From Clostridium psychrophilum (lineage in GTDB: Bacteria > Bacillota > Clostridia > Clostridiales > Clostridiaceae), in NCBI RefSeq assembly GCF_018861705.1, contig NZ_JAHLEC010000001.1, positions 1-64,000 on the forward strand: a stretch of 64,000 nucleotides of DNA, in the 5' to 3' direction. A program made the position numbers and the translations under genes. Below, piece by piece: positions 30,898 to 39,827 of the stretch (positions within the stretch are counted from its first letter, which is position 1; each line of letters begins with the position of its first letter). The notes beneath the pieces were generated by a model. That model made no database searches, was not told the DNA's origin, and saw only the letters and a list, made by a program, of their open reading frames with translations.

Positions 30898-31932
30898 TTA
30901 CTCTCTTTTCTTTAAAATATCAATAATTTCTGTTGCAGCCGCTTGATCAATTACGAGTACAGTACTTGAACGATTGATTTCAGTGGCTATAATAGCTCTA
31001 GCTTTATTTTTTCCAGCCGCTACTGCAATAAGTATTGTATTTTTTTTAACATCTTCATCATTTACCACAATAGTAGGCGTATAATGAATTATTTCCCCAA
31101 CCTCATTATAATATTGACCAAAAGCTTCTCCTACTGCACCTAACTCTTCAAGTTCTTTTATTTCTTCTTTAGGTAATCCTCTTTTCATAGCCATATCACC
31201 CGCTATACCAATTCCATAAATAAGGATTTCTGCATTTTGAATTTTATCAATTATACATTTTATATTTTTTTCATTCAAAATAGTTGTGAGTGCTTCATTG
31301 CTCAAATTATCAGGTACATGTAGTAATTCATAATTACCGCCAATTTTATCTGCAAGTCTTGCAACCAATGTATTGGCTTGTATTTCTACATTTCTTGCCA
31401 AGCCACCTCTTGCTGGTAAAATTGAAATATTGTTAAACTTCTTAATTCTAGGGAAACTGTCTACAACATTTTTAACTGTCGATCCACCTGTTAAAGCAAT
31501 TGTAGTATCTTCTTTAATTATATGTATTGCATAATTGGAAGCTGCCTTCCCAAGTTCTTTAAGGACACTTTTGTCAATTTCTACATCTCCGGGAACAACT
31601 ATAACTTGTTGAAGCTTTAAATGTTTTTCAATGTATTTTTCTAATTTCGAAAGCCCCTTTATTTCATGAATGAATCCTTTTAGCTGGTTTATAATTATTT
31701 CACCATCACTTGTTATAAACATACCCAAGGCATTAACTTCGATCAAATTTTGAGATTTTAAAAAGTTTATTTCATTTCTCACTATTCTTTCGCTTATACA
31801 CATGTGATTTGCTAAAATTCTTCGTCCTATAGGTTGATTATAACATATTGTCGTTAATATATCATACCGTTTTCCAAGAAGGTCTATAAGTTCAGGTACT
31901 ATTTTCTGTTCTAATTTTAATATTTTCTCCAC
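30898..31932 (-). CDS. cggR: Central glycolytic genes regulator
   Basis: SorC-family repressor (344 aa). The N-terminal winged helix includes ILANHMCISERIVRNEINFL. The sugar-phosphate-binding domain has the ligand loop ALTGGSTVKNVV and GIGIAGDMAMKRGLP. In Bacillus CggR blocks transcription of its own gapA operon and is relieved by fructose 1,6-bisphosphate. The start is GTG at 31932 with AAAGGTG upstream. Its leader holds a CggR-type operator, so it is probably autoregulated. Confidence 0.92.
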   Translation of the reverse strand: MEKILKLEQKIVPELIDLLGKRYDILTTICYNQPIGRRILANHMCISERIVRNEINFLKSQNLIEVNALGMFITSDGEIIINQLKGFIHEIKGLSKLEKYIEKHLKLQQVIVVPGDVEIDKSVLKELGKAASNYAIHIIKEDTTIALTGGSTVKNVVDSFPRIKKFNNISILPARGGLARNVEIQANTLVARLADKIGGNYELLHVPDNLSNEALTTILNEKNIKCIIDKIQNAEILIYGIGIAGDMAMKRGLPKEEIKELEELGAVGEAFGQYYNEVGEIIHYTPTIVVNDEDVKKNTILIAVAAGKNKARAIIATEINRSSTVLVIDQAAATEIIDILKKRE

Positions 31933-31947
31933 TTAAACACCTTTCTG

Positions 31948-31983
31948 GACTACTTAAGTCCCGGCATATATTTTTTGTTCCCA
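31948..31983 (-). promoter_or_regulatory. Putative CggR operator in the cggR leader
   Basis: The minus strand has TGGGAA at 31983-31978 and, exactly 20 bases on, CGGGAC-TTAAGT-AGTC. The Bacillus operator is CGGGAC-N6-TGTC-N4, repeated once, also with a 20-base period. The second box fits well and the first loosely. It begins about where transcription from the -10 box at 31994-31989 would start, as in Bacillus. Confidence 0.6.
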
Positions 31984-31988
31984 CATAC

Positions 31989-31994
31989 ATTATA
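31989..31994 (-). promoter_or_regulatory. Probable -10 box of the cggR-gap promoter
   Basis: TATAAT on the minus strand, 57 bases before the cggR start. The hexamer 17 bases further up is TTTAAA, a weak -35. A small palindrome, ATACTAA to TTAGTAT, lies across the spacer and -35 region (32001-32024). Confidence 0.5.
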
Positions 31995-32079
31995 GATGAA
32001 ATACTAACTTTTTTAAATTAGTATTTGCAAAATATTTGTTAACAATTTGTAAACACAATAAATAAGCACCTAAAATCAT

Positions 32080-33456
32080 TTAAAATCTTTTACGTTTACT
32101 AGAACTTTTAATTTCAAGTTCTTCTCTGTATTTTGCCACAGTTCTTCTTGAAATATTCATTCCTTCAACATTTAATCGGTTACAAATTATTTGATCGGAC
32201 AGAGGTTTTTTTTGATCTTCTTTATCAATCATTTCCCTTATCATCTTTTTAATATTAGTAGTAGATATATCCTCTCCACCCGCTACTGACGTTATTCCGT
32301 TGGTGAAAAAATTTTTTATTTTAATTACTTTTCCATTATTTATACTAACATATTTTTCTCTAATTGCACGGCTTATTGTAGATTCATGCATTTCTAAATC
32401 ATTAGCAATTTTTTTTAGTGTCATTGGTTTTAAATGTTCTTCTCCAATGTCAAAATACTCCTTTTGAACCAACAATATATCTTCTAGTACTCTATAAACA
32501 GTATTCTTTCTTTGTTCAATACTTTTAATTAGAAACATTGCACTGTTGAGCTTATCTTTTACATATTCCACAGCTTCTTCATCTTTTTCATTTTTAATAA
32601 TATCTTTATACAAACTATTTATATTTAATTTTGGAAGTACGTCTTCATTCATAGAAATAAAATATTCCCCGTTAATTCTATTAATATATGCATCAGGCAC
32701 AATATACTTAACTGTCTCACCAGTATAAAATCCTCTTGATGGTTTAGGCTCTAATTTTTTTATAATATCTCCATATTGTTGGGCATCAGAAACTTTAATT
32801 TTTAGTTCTTTCGCTATATCATTATATTTATTTTCTGCAAGTTGCTCTAAATATTCATCAATTATTTTATAAATATTATCATCATCTATACCTTGATTGT
32901 ATAGTTGAATCTTAAGACATTCTCTTAAATTTCTAGCCCCTATACCTTCTGGATCCAAAGATTGAAAAATCTCAAGTGCAGTTTCAGCTTTTTCACTTGA
33001 TATTTTAAGTTCCTTACATATATCAGATAAATCCGCAGATAAATAACCTTTAGCATCTAAATTTTCTGCCATATACCTACATATATTTATAATTTCACTT
33101 GACTCTGTAAGTTCACCTATTTGCTCCTTAAGATAATCTTTAAGCGATTTCTCCTCTGCAATATAATAAAATGGTGAAACTTCTTCATTATCATTTTTTG
33201 CACCATAATTCTTTACTTTATAATCATCTTTATCAAGGTATTTAATAAATTCTTTATAGTCATTAGTATCGTTAGTATTGCTCTTGTTATTTTGTATATC
33301 TTTTTCCTCAAGCACTGGATTTTCTTGCATCTCTTTATTCACAAACTGACCTAACTCGTATGCTGACATTTGAAGAAGTTTAACAGACATTTGCATTTCT
33401 TGTGTCATTATTAATTTTTGTTCTTGAACCAAGTTTAGCCCAAAATTAATGTTCAT
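32080..33456 (-). CDS. rpoN: RNA polymerase sigma-54 factor
   Basis: Alternative sigma factor (458 aa) that directs polymerase to -24/-12 promoters and needs an AAA+ activator. The N-terminal Gln-rich activator region is LVQEQKLIMTQEMQMSVKLLQ. The core-binding domain follows, then a helix-turn-helix (MHESTISRAIREKYV) and the RpoN box SRRTVAKYREEL near the C-terminus. The ATG at 33456 is chosen for its spacing from GAGGTG; GTG at 33468 overlaps that site. It lies just upstream of cggR on the same strand. No sigma-54 activator gene is in the window. Confidence 0.94.
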   Translation of the reverse strand: MNINFGLNLVQEQKLIMTQEMQMSVKLLQMSAYELGQFVNKEMQENPVLEEKDIQNNKSNTNDTNDYKEFIKYLDKDDYKVKNYGAKNDNEEVSPFYYIAEEKSLKDYLKEQIGELTESSEIINICRYMAENLDAKGYLSADLSDICKELKISSEKAETALEIFQSLDPEGIGARNLRECLKIQLYNQGIDDDNIYKIIDEYLEQLAENKYNDIAKELKIKVSDAQQYGDIIKKLEPKPSRGFYTGETVKYIVPDAYINRINGEYFISMNEDVLPKLNINSLYKDIIKNEKDEEAVEYVKDKLNSAMFLIKSIEQRKNTVYRVLEDILLVQKEYFDIGEEHLKPMTLKKIANDLEMHESTISRAIREKYVSINNGKVIKIKNFFTNGITSVAGGEDISTTNIKKMIREMIDKEDQKKPLSDQIICNRLNVEGMNISRRTVAKYREELEIKSSSKRKRF

Positions 33457-33525
33457 TTTATCCATCACCTCATATAAATCATATAATAATATTATAACAT
33501 AGCACAGATAGATTATGCATTAAGC

Positions 33526-33573
33526 TTAAACTAAAAAAAATCTCAGCAGATGCCAAGATTTTTTTTTAGTTTA
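33526..33573 (-). terminator. Terminator after the grdA-like gene
   Basis: TAAACTAAAAAAAATCT and AGATTTTTTTTTAGTTTA pair; the centre carries CAGCAGATGCCA. The stem overlaps the stop codon of the upstream gene. The A/T stem makes it work in either direction. Confidence 0.6.
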
Positions 33574-34035
33574 ATATATAGAATATTTATCTCTAACTGA
33601 TTTTACCTCAAGAATTATTTCATCTATTTCTAAAACCATTTCCATAACTGCGCATTGCTTCTCATAAACTGTTTCACTACATTCATCTTTAATCTCAGGT
33701 TCAACTACATGGTATACGGTCAGACCTAACGCAATTCCAGACAATGGTCCAACAAATGTTGGGTCTCCATTAGCCATTGTTTCTGCGCAAAGTCCTGATG
33801 TTTCGGCTTCAGATCCTCCAATAACAACTACTAAATTTTGTGCACCATACTCTAGTGCAATATCTTTTACCTTTTGTTGAAGTTCTATATCCATTGCCCC
33901 TACAACACTACAAGCAAAACATTTTGTTATTGAAAAAACTACTTCTGCCTTGGCAGATTTTACACAAGCCTCAATTGATGCACCTGGTATACCATCTTTG
34001 TCACCTATAACAATAACTTTTTTCCCCTTAAGCAT
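33571..34035 (-). CDS. grdA: GrdA-like glycine reductase protein A with Cys in place of selenocysteine
   Basis: Protein A (about 155-160 aa) carries the carboxymethyl-selenoether intermediate in glycine, sarcosine and betaine reductase. This 154-aa protein has the family opening GKKVIVIGDKDGIPGASIEA and GGSEAETSGLCAETM. The active site usually reads CF-x-U followed by a GAMDLE-type segment; here it reads TKCFACSVVGAMDIE, with a plain TGT Cys codon at the selenocysteine place. No grdB, C, D or E lies in the window, but trxB is next door. It may be a selenium-independent variant or a redox protein of changed function. The ATG overlaps a short upstream frame. Confidence 0.85.
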   Translation of the reverse strand: MLKGKKVIVIGDKDGIPGASIEACVKSAKAEVVFSITKCFACSVVGAMDIELQQKVKDIALEYGAQNLVVVIGGSEAETSGLCAETMANGDPTFVGPLSGIALGLTVYHVVEPEIKDECSETVYEKQCAVMEMVLEIDEIILEVKSVRDKYSIY

Positions 34036-34078
34036 TTACATCTTCGTCAAAGTTGTCTTTATTTAACTCTAGTATCAC
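34028..34078 (-). pseudogene. Sixteen-codon frame resembling a thioredoxin N-terminus (trxA remnant or leader)
   Basis: A GTG at 34078-34076, six bases after a perfect GGAGG, opens MILELNKDNFDEDVNA and a stop. The peptide looks like the first strand and helix of thioredoxins encoded in glycine reductase operons (x-LxLxKxNFxEEV). Its end overlaps the grdA ATG (AATGCTTAA). The usual operon order is trxB-trxA-grdE-grdA. A deletion from early trxA to the start of grdA would give exactly this, leaving grdA translation coupled to the stump. Confidence 0.5.
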
Positions 34079-34111
34079 GTGTAACCTCCATTTTATCTTT
34101 TGTATATTAGC

Positions 34112-34140
34112 TAAGGAACATCAATTTAAGATGTTCCTTA
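34112..34140. terminator. Hairpin between trxB and the grdA-like gene
   Basis: Perfect 11-base arms TAAGGAACATC and GATGTTCCTTA around seven bases. Neither strand has a strong T-run, so it may attenuate or stabilise rather than stop transcription. It begins 15 bases after the trxB stop. Confidence 0.5.
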
Positions 34141-34154
34141 CTTTCGATGTTAGC

Positions 34155-35081
34155 CTATCTCAATTTACTTTCAATATAATGTTCAGCATGAGTTGCCGCA
34201 ATTGCTCCATCCGCAGCTGCTGTAATAACTTGTCTTAATAATTTTACTCTTATATCTCCTGCTGCATATACTCCGGGTATATTAGTTCTCATTTCTTCAT
34301 CAGTAATAATATCTCCTCGCTCATCCATAGTAATCTTTCCTTTAAATAATTCAGATATAGGAAGATATCCTACAAATACAAAACATCCATCTGCTTTTAG
34401 CTCACTGACTATTCCAGTCTTAATATTCTTAATCACTAAGCTTTCTAATATTTCTATGCCTTTAGCTTCCTCAACTACCGTATCCCAAATAAACTTAATC
34501 TTTGGATTACTAAAAGCTTTTTCTTGAAGTGATTTAGCAGCACGAAGCTCATCTCTTCTGTGTATTACAGTAACACTCTTTCCAAACTTAGTTAAATAAA
34601 TAGCTTCTGATATAGCTGAATCTCCACCTCCAAGCACAACAATATCAAGATCAGCAAAAAAGTCAGCATCACAAGTTGCGCAATAAGAAACTCCCTTACC
34701 TCTTAACTCTGTTTCATTTTTAAAACCACCAAGTCTTGGATATGCTCCCGTGGCTATTATAATTGTTTTTGCTTTATAATTTTTTTTCATGCATTTAATT
34801 GATTTGATATCGCCATCAAGTTCAACAGTCGAAACTTCTTCACTAACAAATTTTGTTCCAAATTCTTCCGCTTGATCCTTCATTCTTTTGCTTAATGATG
34901 TTCCTGTAGAATTTTCAATTGAACCTGGATAATTATCTAATTCATCAGTTGTCTCAACCTGTCCACCGTATGCTGCTCTTTCAATAATTAAAGTATCCAA
35001 TCTTGATCTTGATGCATATAAACCCGCAGATAATCCTGCAGGACCTCCACCGATAATTATAGTATCGTAAATATGCTCCAT
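34155..35081 (-). CDS. trxB: Thioredoxin reductase
   Basis: FAD enzyme (308 aa) that reduces thioredoxin with NADPH. The FAD site is IIGGGPAGLSAGLYASR, the redox pair is CATC in SYCATCDADFF near residue 136, the NADPH site is VLGGGDSAISEA and the C-terminal FAD site is GVYAAGDIR. I start at 35081 because GAGGAGG is 8 bases upstream. Next to grdA it would, in related operons, feed electrons through thioredoxin to glycine reductase. Confidence 0.95.
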   Translation of the reverse strand: MEHIYDTIIIGGGPAGLSAGLYASRSRLDTLIIERAAYGGQVETTDELDNYPGSIENSTGTSLSKRMKDQAEEFGTKFVSEEVSTVELDGDIKSIKCMKKNYKAKTIIIATGAYPRLGGFKNETELRGKGVSYCATCDADFFADLDIVVLGGGDSAISEAIYLTKFGKSVTVIHRRDELRAAKSLQEKAFSNPKIKFIWDTVVEEAKGIEILESLVIKNIKTGIVSELKADGCFVFVGYLPISELFKGKITMDERGDIITDEEMRTNIPGVYAAGDIRVKLLRQVITAAADGAIAATHAEHYIESKLR

Positions 35082-35184
35082 AACTTGGGCCTCCTCACCT
35101 TTCATTTTAGTATATATTAATTTGTTTTATATAATATACATTATAAACATATAAAGGGACTTAATATTTTTTGGCTTTAACTAT

Positions 35185-35652
35185 TTATTTCATATCAGTA
35201 AATCCTATTTGCCTAAGAGCCTCATACGCCACAATTGCCACAGTATTAGATAGATTTAGCGACCTAGTTGTACTACTTATCATTGGTACTCTTATGCATC
35301 TATCAGGATCACTTTCTCGAACGCTATCAGGAAGTCCACATGACTCTCGTCCAAATATTATAAAATCTCCTTCTTTAAACTTAGCTTTCGTATAAAATTT
35401 CGACCCCTTTGTTGTAGAAAAATAGAAAGTTGAACCTTCATATTTTTCTCTAAATGCCTCATATGATTCGTGAACCTCTAAATCAAGATAAGGCCAATAA
35501 TCTAGACCCGCCCTTTTTAGTTGCTTCTCTTCTAAACTAAATCCTAAAGGTTTTATAAGATGAAGCTTGCAATCAGTAAGCACACACGTTCTTCCTATAT
35601 TACCAGTATTTTGTGGTATCTCTGGTTCAAATAAAACTATATTTAAATGCAT
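35185..35652 (-). CDS. trmL: tRNA (cytidine/uridine-34 2'-O)-methyltransferase
   Basis: SPOUT-class methyltransferase (155 aa) that methylates the wobble ribose of leucine tRNAs. Its opening is IVLFEPEIPQNTGNIGRTC. The C-terminal knot has FGRESCGLPDSV, IRVPMI and SLNLSNTVAIVAYEALRQ, all hallmarks of TrmL/YibK. It lies 12 bases after the MutS-like gene. Confidence 0.93.
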   Translation of the reverse strand: MHLNIVLFEPEIPQNTGNIGRTCVLTDCKLHLIKPLGFSLEEKQLKRAGLDYWPYLDLEVHESYEAFREKYEGSTFYFSTTKGSKFYTKAKFKEGDFIIFGRESCGLPDSVRESDPDRCIRVPMISSTTRSLNLSNTVAIVAYEALRQIGFTDMK

Positions 35653-35664
35653 TATTATTCCTCC

Positions 35665-37221
35665 TTATTTATCTAGGTTCTCAGCTCTAATGAACGCTTT
35701 GTTTACTATTTTCTTTGGATAACCCATGTACTCTAAAAGTTTTATGGCATTTCTTGTTTGAGAAACTCCTTTTTTTATCTTATAATCAAAACTCAAACCT
35801 TTTTTAGTATCAACTTTTTCACTAAAATAGTAGAATTCATAATTTACTTTTAAAATTTTTACCAATTCTCTATCATGCGTCGCTACAATTGAAATAGATT
35901 TTCCATTGTTTATATACGTTAATATTTCTGCAGACATTGCAACTCTTTCTATTGGATTTGTACCTCTAAATATTTCGTCTATCGGACAAAATACAGGTGC
36001 CTCCTTTTCTAGAGCCTTAATTATTCGAAGAATTGATTCTGCCTCTGCCATATAGAAACTTTTTCCCTTTGTCAAATCATCATTAGGACTAATTGATGTA
36101 ACTATGTTAAAAAAAGGAGCCTCATAACTTTTAGCCAAAACAAAATTAAAACATTGAGCCAGAATAATATTTACCCCTAGCATTCTTAAAAAAGTTGACT
36201 TACCCGCCATATTCGTACCAGTAAGCACAATACCTCCATTACCTATGTCAATTGAATTGGAAACAGCATTTTCTATAAGAGGATGTATTCCTTCCTTAAT
36301 ATTTAATCTAACGTTTTTTATAAACCTAGGTGTTACATACTTATCAGCTAAATTATGCTTATAACCTGCAATAGAAATTAATGCCTCTATTTCTCCAACA
36401 GTACGGTAAAGATCCATTAAAATGTCTTTTTCTTCTTTTATTCTATTAGATATGGAATAATAAGCACTTTCTTCAAGAAGAAAAATTACGGAAACAAATT
36501 CAAATACTCCGCCCCACATATTTATAAATCCTATTTGCCTTGTGCTTCTATCTATGTCCTTTACAGATTTAAGTATTGTGTTTATCTTGTCTCTATAATA
36601 AATTATCTCTTTGCTATTTATGTTTACAATTTTTTTGGCTGCCTTTATATTCTTTTGTAAATAAAATATTCCATTTGACTTAATTGCCTTTACTTCAGTA
36701 GAATTTATAAGCATATTTATAGAGCTAAAAGCAAACATTAATAACATAAATTTTATATTCACAAAGATTGCAAGCAAAATTGCTATTAATGGAAAAACCT
36801 TTCCTAGCAAAGTATAAATATAATATTTAGCTCTGTTTATAACAAGATTATTTTCAATCATATCTAAAAAACTATTTTTTAAATCGCTATTTAATTCAAA
36901 AAAAATGCATTGAAGACTCTCTCTTAATTTATTATCATCTTTGAATGTCTGAATTAATTTTCCTCTTACTTTTAACTTATCTTCTTCCATTAAAGGATTT
37001 CTAAGCATTGTGTATAAGGCTGACTCTCCAGGGCTACTATAAGTTCTATCCAATTTCTCGTATACCTCATTCATATTTAAATCATCCCATGTTTGATTAT
37101 CTAAGGTGTATTCATCCTTCTTATGTATTTCGAAAAACTTTCTAATTTTCTTAAAATCTCTCTTTTTATCAACATCTTTATTATAATCACTTCTTATAGA
37201 ATATAAAAATCTATTGCTCAT
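35665..37221 (-). CDS. MutS-related ATPase with membrane segments
   Basis: A 518-aa protein whose C-terminal third is a MutS ATPase: Walker A GTNMAGKSTFLRMLG near residue 335, then ISPNDDLTKGKSFYMAEAESI and CPIDEIFRGTNPIERVA. It lacks the mismatch-recognition domain I of MutS. The N-terminal part has a hydrophobic block near residues 130-175 (FPLIAILLAIFV, FMLLMFAFSSI) that could span the membrane twice. This form recurs in clostridia without a known role. A repair role is not implied by the ATPase alone. Confidence 0.85.
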   Translation of the reverse strand: MSNRFLYSIRSDYNKDVDKKRDFKKIRKFFEIHKKDEYTLDNQTWDDLNMNEVYEKLDRTYSSPGESALYTMLRNPLMEEDKLKVRGKLIQTFKDDNKLRESLQCIFFELNSDLKNSFLDMIENNLVINRAKYYIYTLLGKVFPLIAILLAIFVNIKFMLLMFAFSSINMLINSTEVKAIKSNGIFYLQKNIKAAKKIVNINSKEIIYYRDKINTILKSVKDIDRSTRQIGFINMWGGVFEFVSVIFLLEESAYYSISNRIKEEKDILMDLYRTVGEIEALISIAGYKHNLADKYVTPRFIKNVRLNIKEGIHPLIENAVSNSIDIGNGGIVLTGTNMAGKSTFLRMLGVNIILAQCFNFVLAKSYEAPFFNIVTSISPNDDLTKGKSFYMAEAESILRIIKALEKEAPVFCPIDEIFRGTNPIERVAMSAEILTYINNGKSISIVATHDRELVKILKVNYEFYYFSEKVDTKKGLSFDYKIKKGVSQTRNAIKLLEYMGYPKKIVNKAFIRAENLDK

Positions 37222-37311
37222 AGTAAAATACTCCTTTAGTTTATTTAAACATTTTTCTCTTTAATTAGGTTGATATAGATCTCATTTTAATATACATAAA
37301 TTAAAAACATT

Positions 37312-38139
37312 TTACACTTCTAGCACAAATTTTTCAATAGCCTTAGCTACCCCATCACAGTTATTTGTATCAGTTACATACTGTGCAATTTCTTTCACTG
37401 ACTCGTAAGCATTTCCCATAGCAATACCGAGTCCTGCGAATTCAATCATAGATAAATCATTTTCACTATCGCCTATACAAATAACCTGCTCACTTTCTAT
37501 CCCATAATAATCTCCTAAAATTTTAACTGCATTCCCTTTTGATACTCCCTTATTTGTTACTTCAAAATTATCAATTTTAGAACTTACAACTTCAAATTCA
37601 TTTGTTTCTTTTAATGCTATTTTTGCTTTTTTTATTTTTTCAATATCCTTATCTACTGCTATTGCTTTAAAAATTTTACTTTCATATTTTCTAAATACCG
37701 TATCCCAGTCTTTCACAAATTTTACCTTAACCTGTTTGTCATCTGATAACTTTTCATTAGCTTCCTTAAAAAAACGCGTAGAAAGTATTATATCCTCAGT
37801 AAAAACTATATCCTTGGTATAAAAATGTGGACATATATCATACTGCCTAAACACAGCTAAGAGTTTTTTGCATTTTTCCACACCTATAGTTGCATTATAC
37901 ACCACTTCATTTCTATCCTTCTCCATAATGTAAGCTCCATTAGACGCAATAACCGGTGACTTAACCCCCAACAATTCTGACAAATACTCCGCGAATGTAA
38001 AAATTTTAGATGTACATATTGCAATTTTCACACCCTTTTCATTAGCTGATTTTATAGCTCTAAGATTACTCTCACTGATAGTTTTTTTATCATTTAACAA
38101 TGTACCATCCATATCTATACACATTAATTTATAATCCAT
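37312..38139 (-). CDS. Cof-type HAD family hydrolase
   Basis: Phosphatase of the HAD IIB (Cof) group, 275 aa. Motif I is CIDMDGTLLND, motif II lies in IAICTSK, and motifs III/IV include GVSKGNAVKIL and CIGDSENDLSMIEFAGLGIAMGNA. Such enzymes act on sugar phosphates or on phosphorylated cofactors; the substrate is not predictable. Its GAGGAGG site is strong. It is a single gene. Confidence 0.9.
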   Translation of the reverse strand: MDYKLMCIDMDGTLLNDKKTISESNLRAIKSANEKGVKIAICTSKIFTFAEYLSELLGVKSPVIASNGAYIMEKDRNEVVYNATIGVEKCKKLLAVFRQYDICPHFYTKDIVFTEDIILSTRFFKEANEKLSDDKQVKVKFVKDWDTVFRKYESKIFKAIAVDKDIEKIKKAKIALKETNEFEVVSSKIDNFEVTNKGVSKGNAVKILGDYYGIESEQVICIGDSENDLSMIEFAGLGIAMGNAYESVKEIAQYVTDTNNCDGVAKAIEKFVLEV

Positions 38140-38275
38140 TTTTTCCTCCTCATTAGTTCCTAATCGTTAAAACATTAATACTATAGCATTATAGTATTTT
38201 TATAGCATAATAATTTTCTTTATATGCCCATTAACTGTAAATTCATTTTGATATAATATATTATCTCTTCATAAA

Positions 38276-38312
38276 AGAAAACATACCGTTAATAAAAACG
38301 TTATGTTTTCTT
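38276..38312 (-). terminator. Terminator after the VanW gene
   Basis: AAGAAAACATAACG and CGGTATGTTTTCTT (minus strand) pair and overlap the gene's last codons; TTATGAAGAG follows, so the stem's own T-run does most of the work. Confidence 0.6.
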
Positions 38313-39650
38313 AATACCGACCTTTATAATACCATTAATAACACGGAATGTGTCCTTATTTATAATTTCAGTATTAACAAGTTTACCATTTTCATAAGTT
38401 TTTCTAGATACTCTAACCTTAAATCCTGCATGACCGGTTTTTGTAATTTCTGTTTCACCTTCATATTTAGCAGGGTCTTGTACTATTTCCGTTTTTGGCT
38501 CTGTGACTTCCAATATTTCATTCACAATTTCATAAGTTCTTTTAGTTAATGTAGCATTAGAATATATATTAAAATATATATTTTTATTTAATATGGTCCC
38601 TTCGATATATATTGGATATTTAAAGGTGTTTTTGAATTTATAGTCAAGATTTCCATAATCAACAGTTGCATCTTGTCCTTTCGGGATATAACCCGAAGAT
38701 ATAGTATGATGAATTCTTTCTAAAGATATAATTGAAGTTGAAAGCATCGCATTATACAAAGTAGACGATACCTGACATATTCCCCCACCTAATCCTTGTT
38801 CAAATTTTTCTCCTACAATTATTCCTGCAGTTTGATATCCCCTTGCTGCCGTCCTTTGCCCTACAACACCGTTAAAACTAAAAATATCTCCTGGCATAAT
38901 TAGTGTGCCATTTATACTTTTAGTAGACAAATTTATATTTGTTGCTCTGCCTTCTTTTGAACTTTCAAAGCTTGTATTATAACTTGATATTTTTGTGTTT
39001 ATTGTTTTTAAGACAATTGCTGTAATTTTAGGTTTTAGTTCCTTTACCGGAGCATTGATATTTATATTAGCTGCTAGGAGAATACCATTCATTTTACTCT
39101 TAATTTCTTTTTTAATTTTAACTATTTCTAATTGCTTTCCAGAAATTTCACTAGACACAGTGAAATTACCACTTCCTCGCATTGTTATTGCCGCATTAAC
39201 AGGCTCTTTATTTGTATCTTTAGTTATACGTGCTAATGTTTCATCAACTATTTTACCATTATATTTAAATGTTAACTTTATTTGTTTGTTATCAGGATTT
39301 ATGATAGCTATATATTTTTGAAATATATTCATATTTTGTCCATAGTTAATTGCCTGATCTATGGCTTCATTTATATTGTATTTTGCATCTAAATTTGCGT
39401 AATCTAAAGTATATTTTTTATCATCAGTTACTATGGTCATTTTTTTCTTGATTATTTCACTCGAATATTTCTTATTCATTATTATCTTGGCCTCTTCTTT
39501 AGTTTTACCTGTTAAATCTTCATTTTCTATTTTTACAGAAGGTAAAATCAAAGAATCCCATTGTTTTACTTTAATATAAGAGTAGCTGCTAAATATAATT
39601 ATACTCAGCAAAACTAAAGCTCCTAATATTATGGTTGCTTTATTTCTCAT
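38301..39650 (-). CDS. VanW-like cell-wall protein with PG-binding and G5 domains
   Basis: A 449-aa membrane-anchored protein. One N-terminal helix (ATIILGALVLLSIIIFSSY) is followed by YoaR-like repeats (ENEDLTGKTKEEAKIIM). A VanW domain comes next, with GDIFSFNGVVGQRTAARGY and GGGICQVSSTLYNAML, and a C-terminal G5 domain (KTEIVQDPAKYEGETEITKTG). It probably acts on the outside of the cell at peptidoglycan; VanW's reaction is not known. The ATG at 39650 has AAGGAG at the right distance; an in-frame TTG at 39656 does not. Confidence 0.88.
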   Translation of the reverse strand: MRNKATIILGALVLLSIIIFSSYSYIKVKQWDSLILPSVKIENEDLTGKTKEEAKIIMNKKYSSEIIKKKMTIVTDDKKYTLDYANLDAKYNINEAIDQAINYGQNMNIFQKYIAIINPDNKQIKLTFKYNGKIVDETLARITKDTNKEPVNAAITMRGSGNFTVSSEISGKQLEIVKIKKEIKSKMNGILLAANININAPVKELKPKITAIVLKTINTKISSYNTSFESSKEGRATNINLSTKSINGTLIMPGDIFSFNGVVGQRTAARGYQTAGIIVGEKFEQGLGGGICQVSSTLYNAMLSTSIISLERIHHTISSGYIPKGQDATVDYGNLDYKFKNTFKYPIYIEGTILNKNIYFNIYSNATLTKRTYEIVNEILEVTEPKTEIVQDPAKYEGETEITKTGHAGFKVRVSRKTYENGKLVNTEIINKDTFRVINGIIKVGIKKT

Positions 39651-39827
39651 ATACAAACTCCTTTTTACTCATGAGTATTATTCTACCTAAACCAATAACC
39701 CTATACCCTTCACGCTCCCTAAGTCTCACTTATTATTAGATTTTTATAATAAACCTTGCGGTTTTAATTCAGCCTCTTTTATGGTAAAATTATACTTGTA
39801 TTAATATATTTCTAAAGGAGCGATATT

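Noticed and set aside
34112-34140. A selenocysteine insertion element after a possible UGA codon in the grdA-like gene
   Set aside because: The gene has a TGT codon at that place and no in-frame TGA. The hairpin lies upstream of the gene, so it is not a SECIS element.
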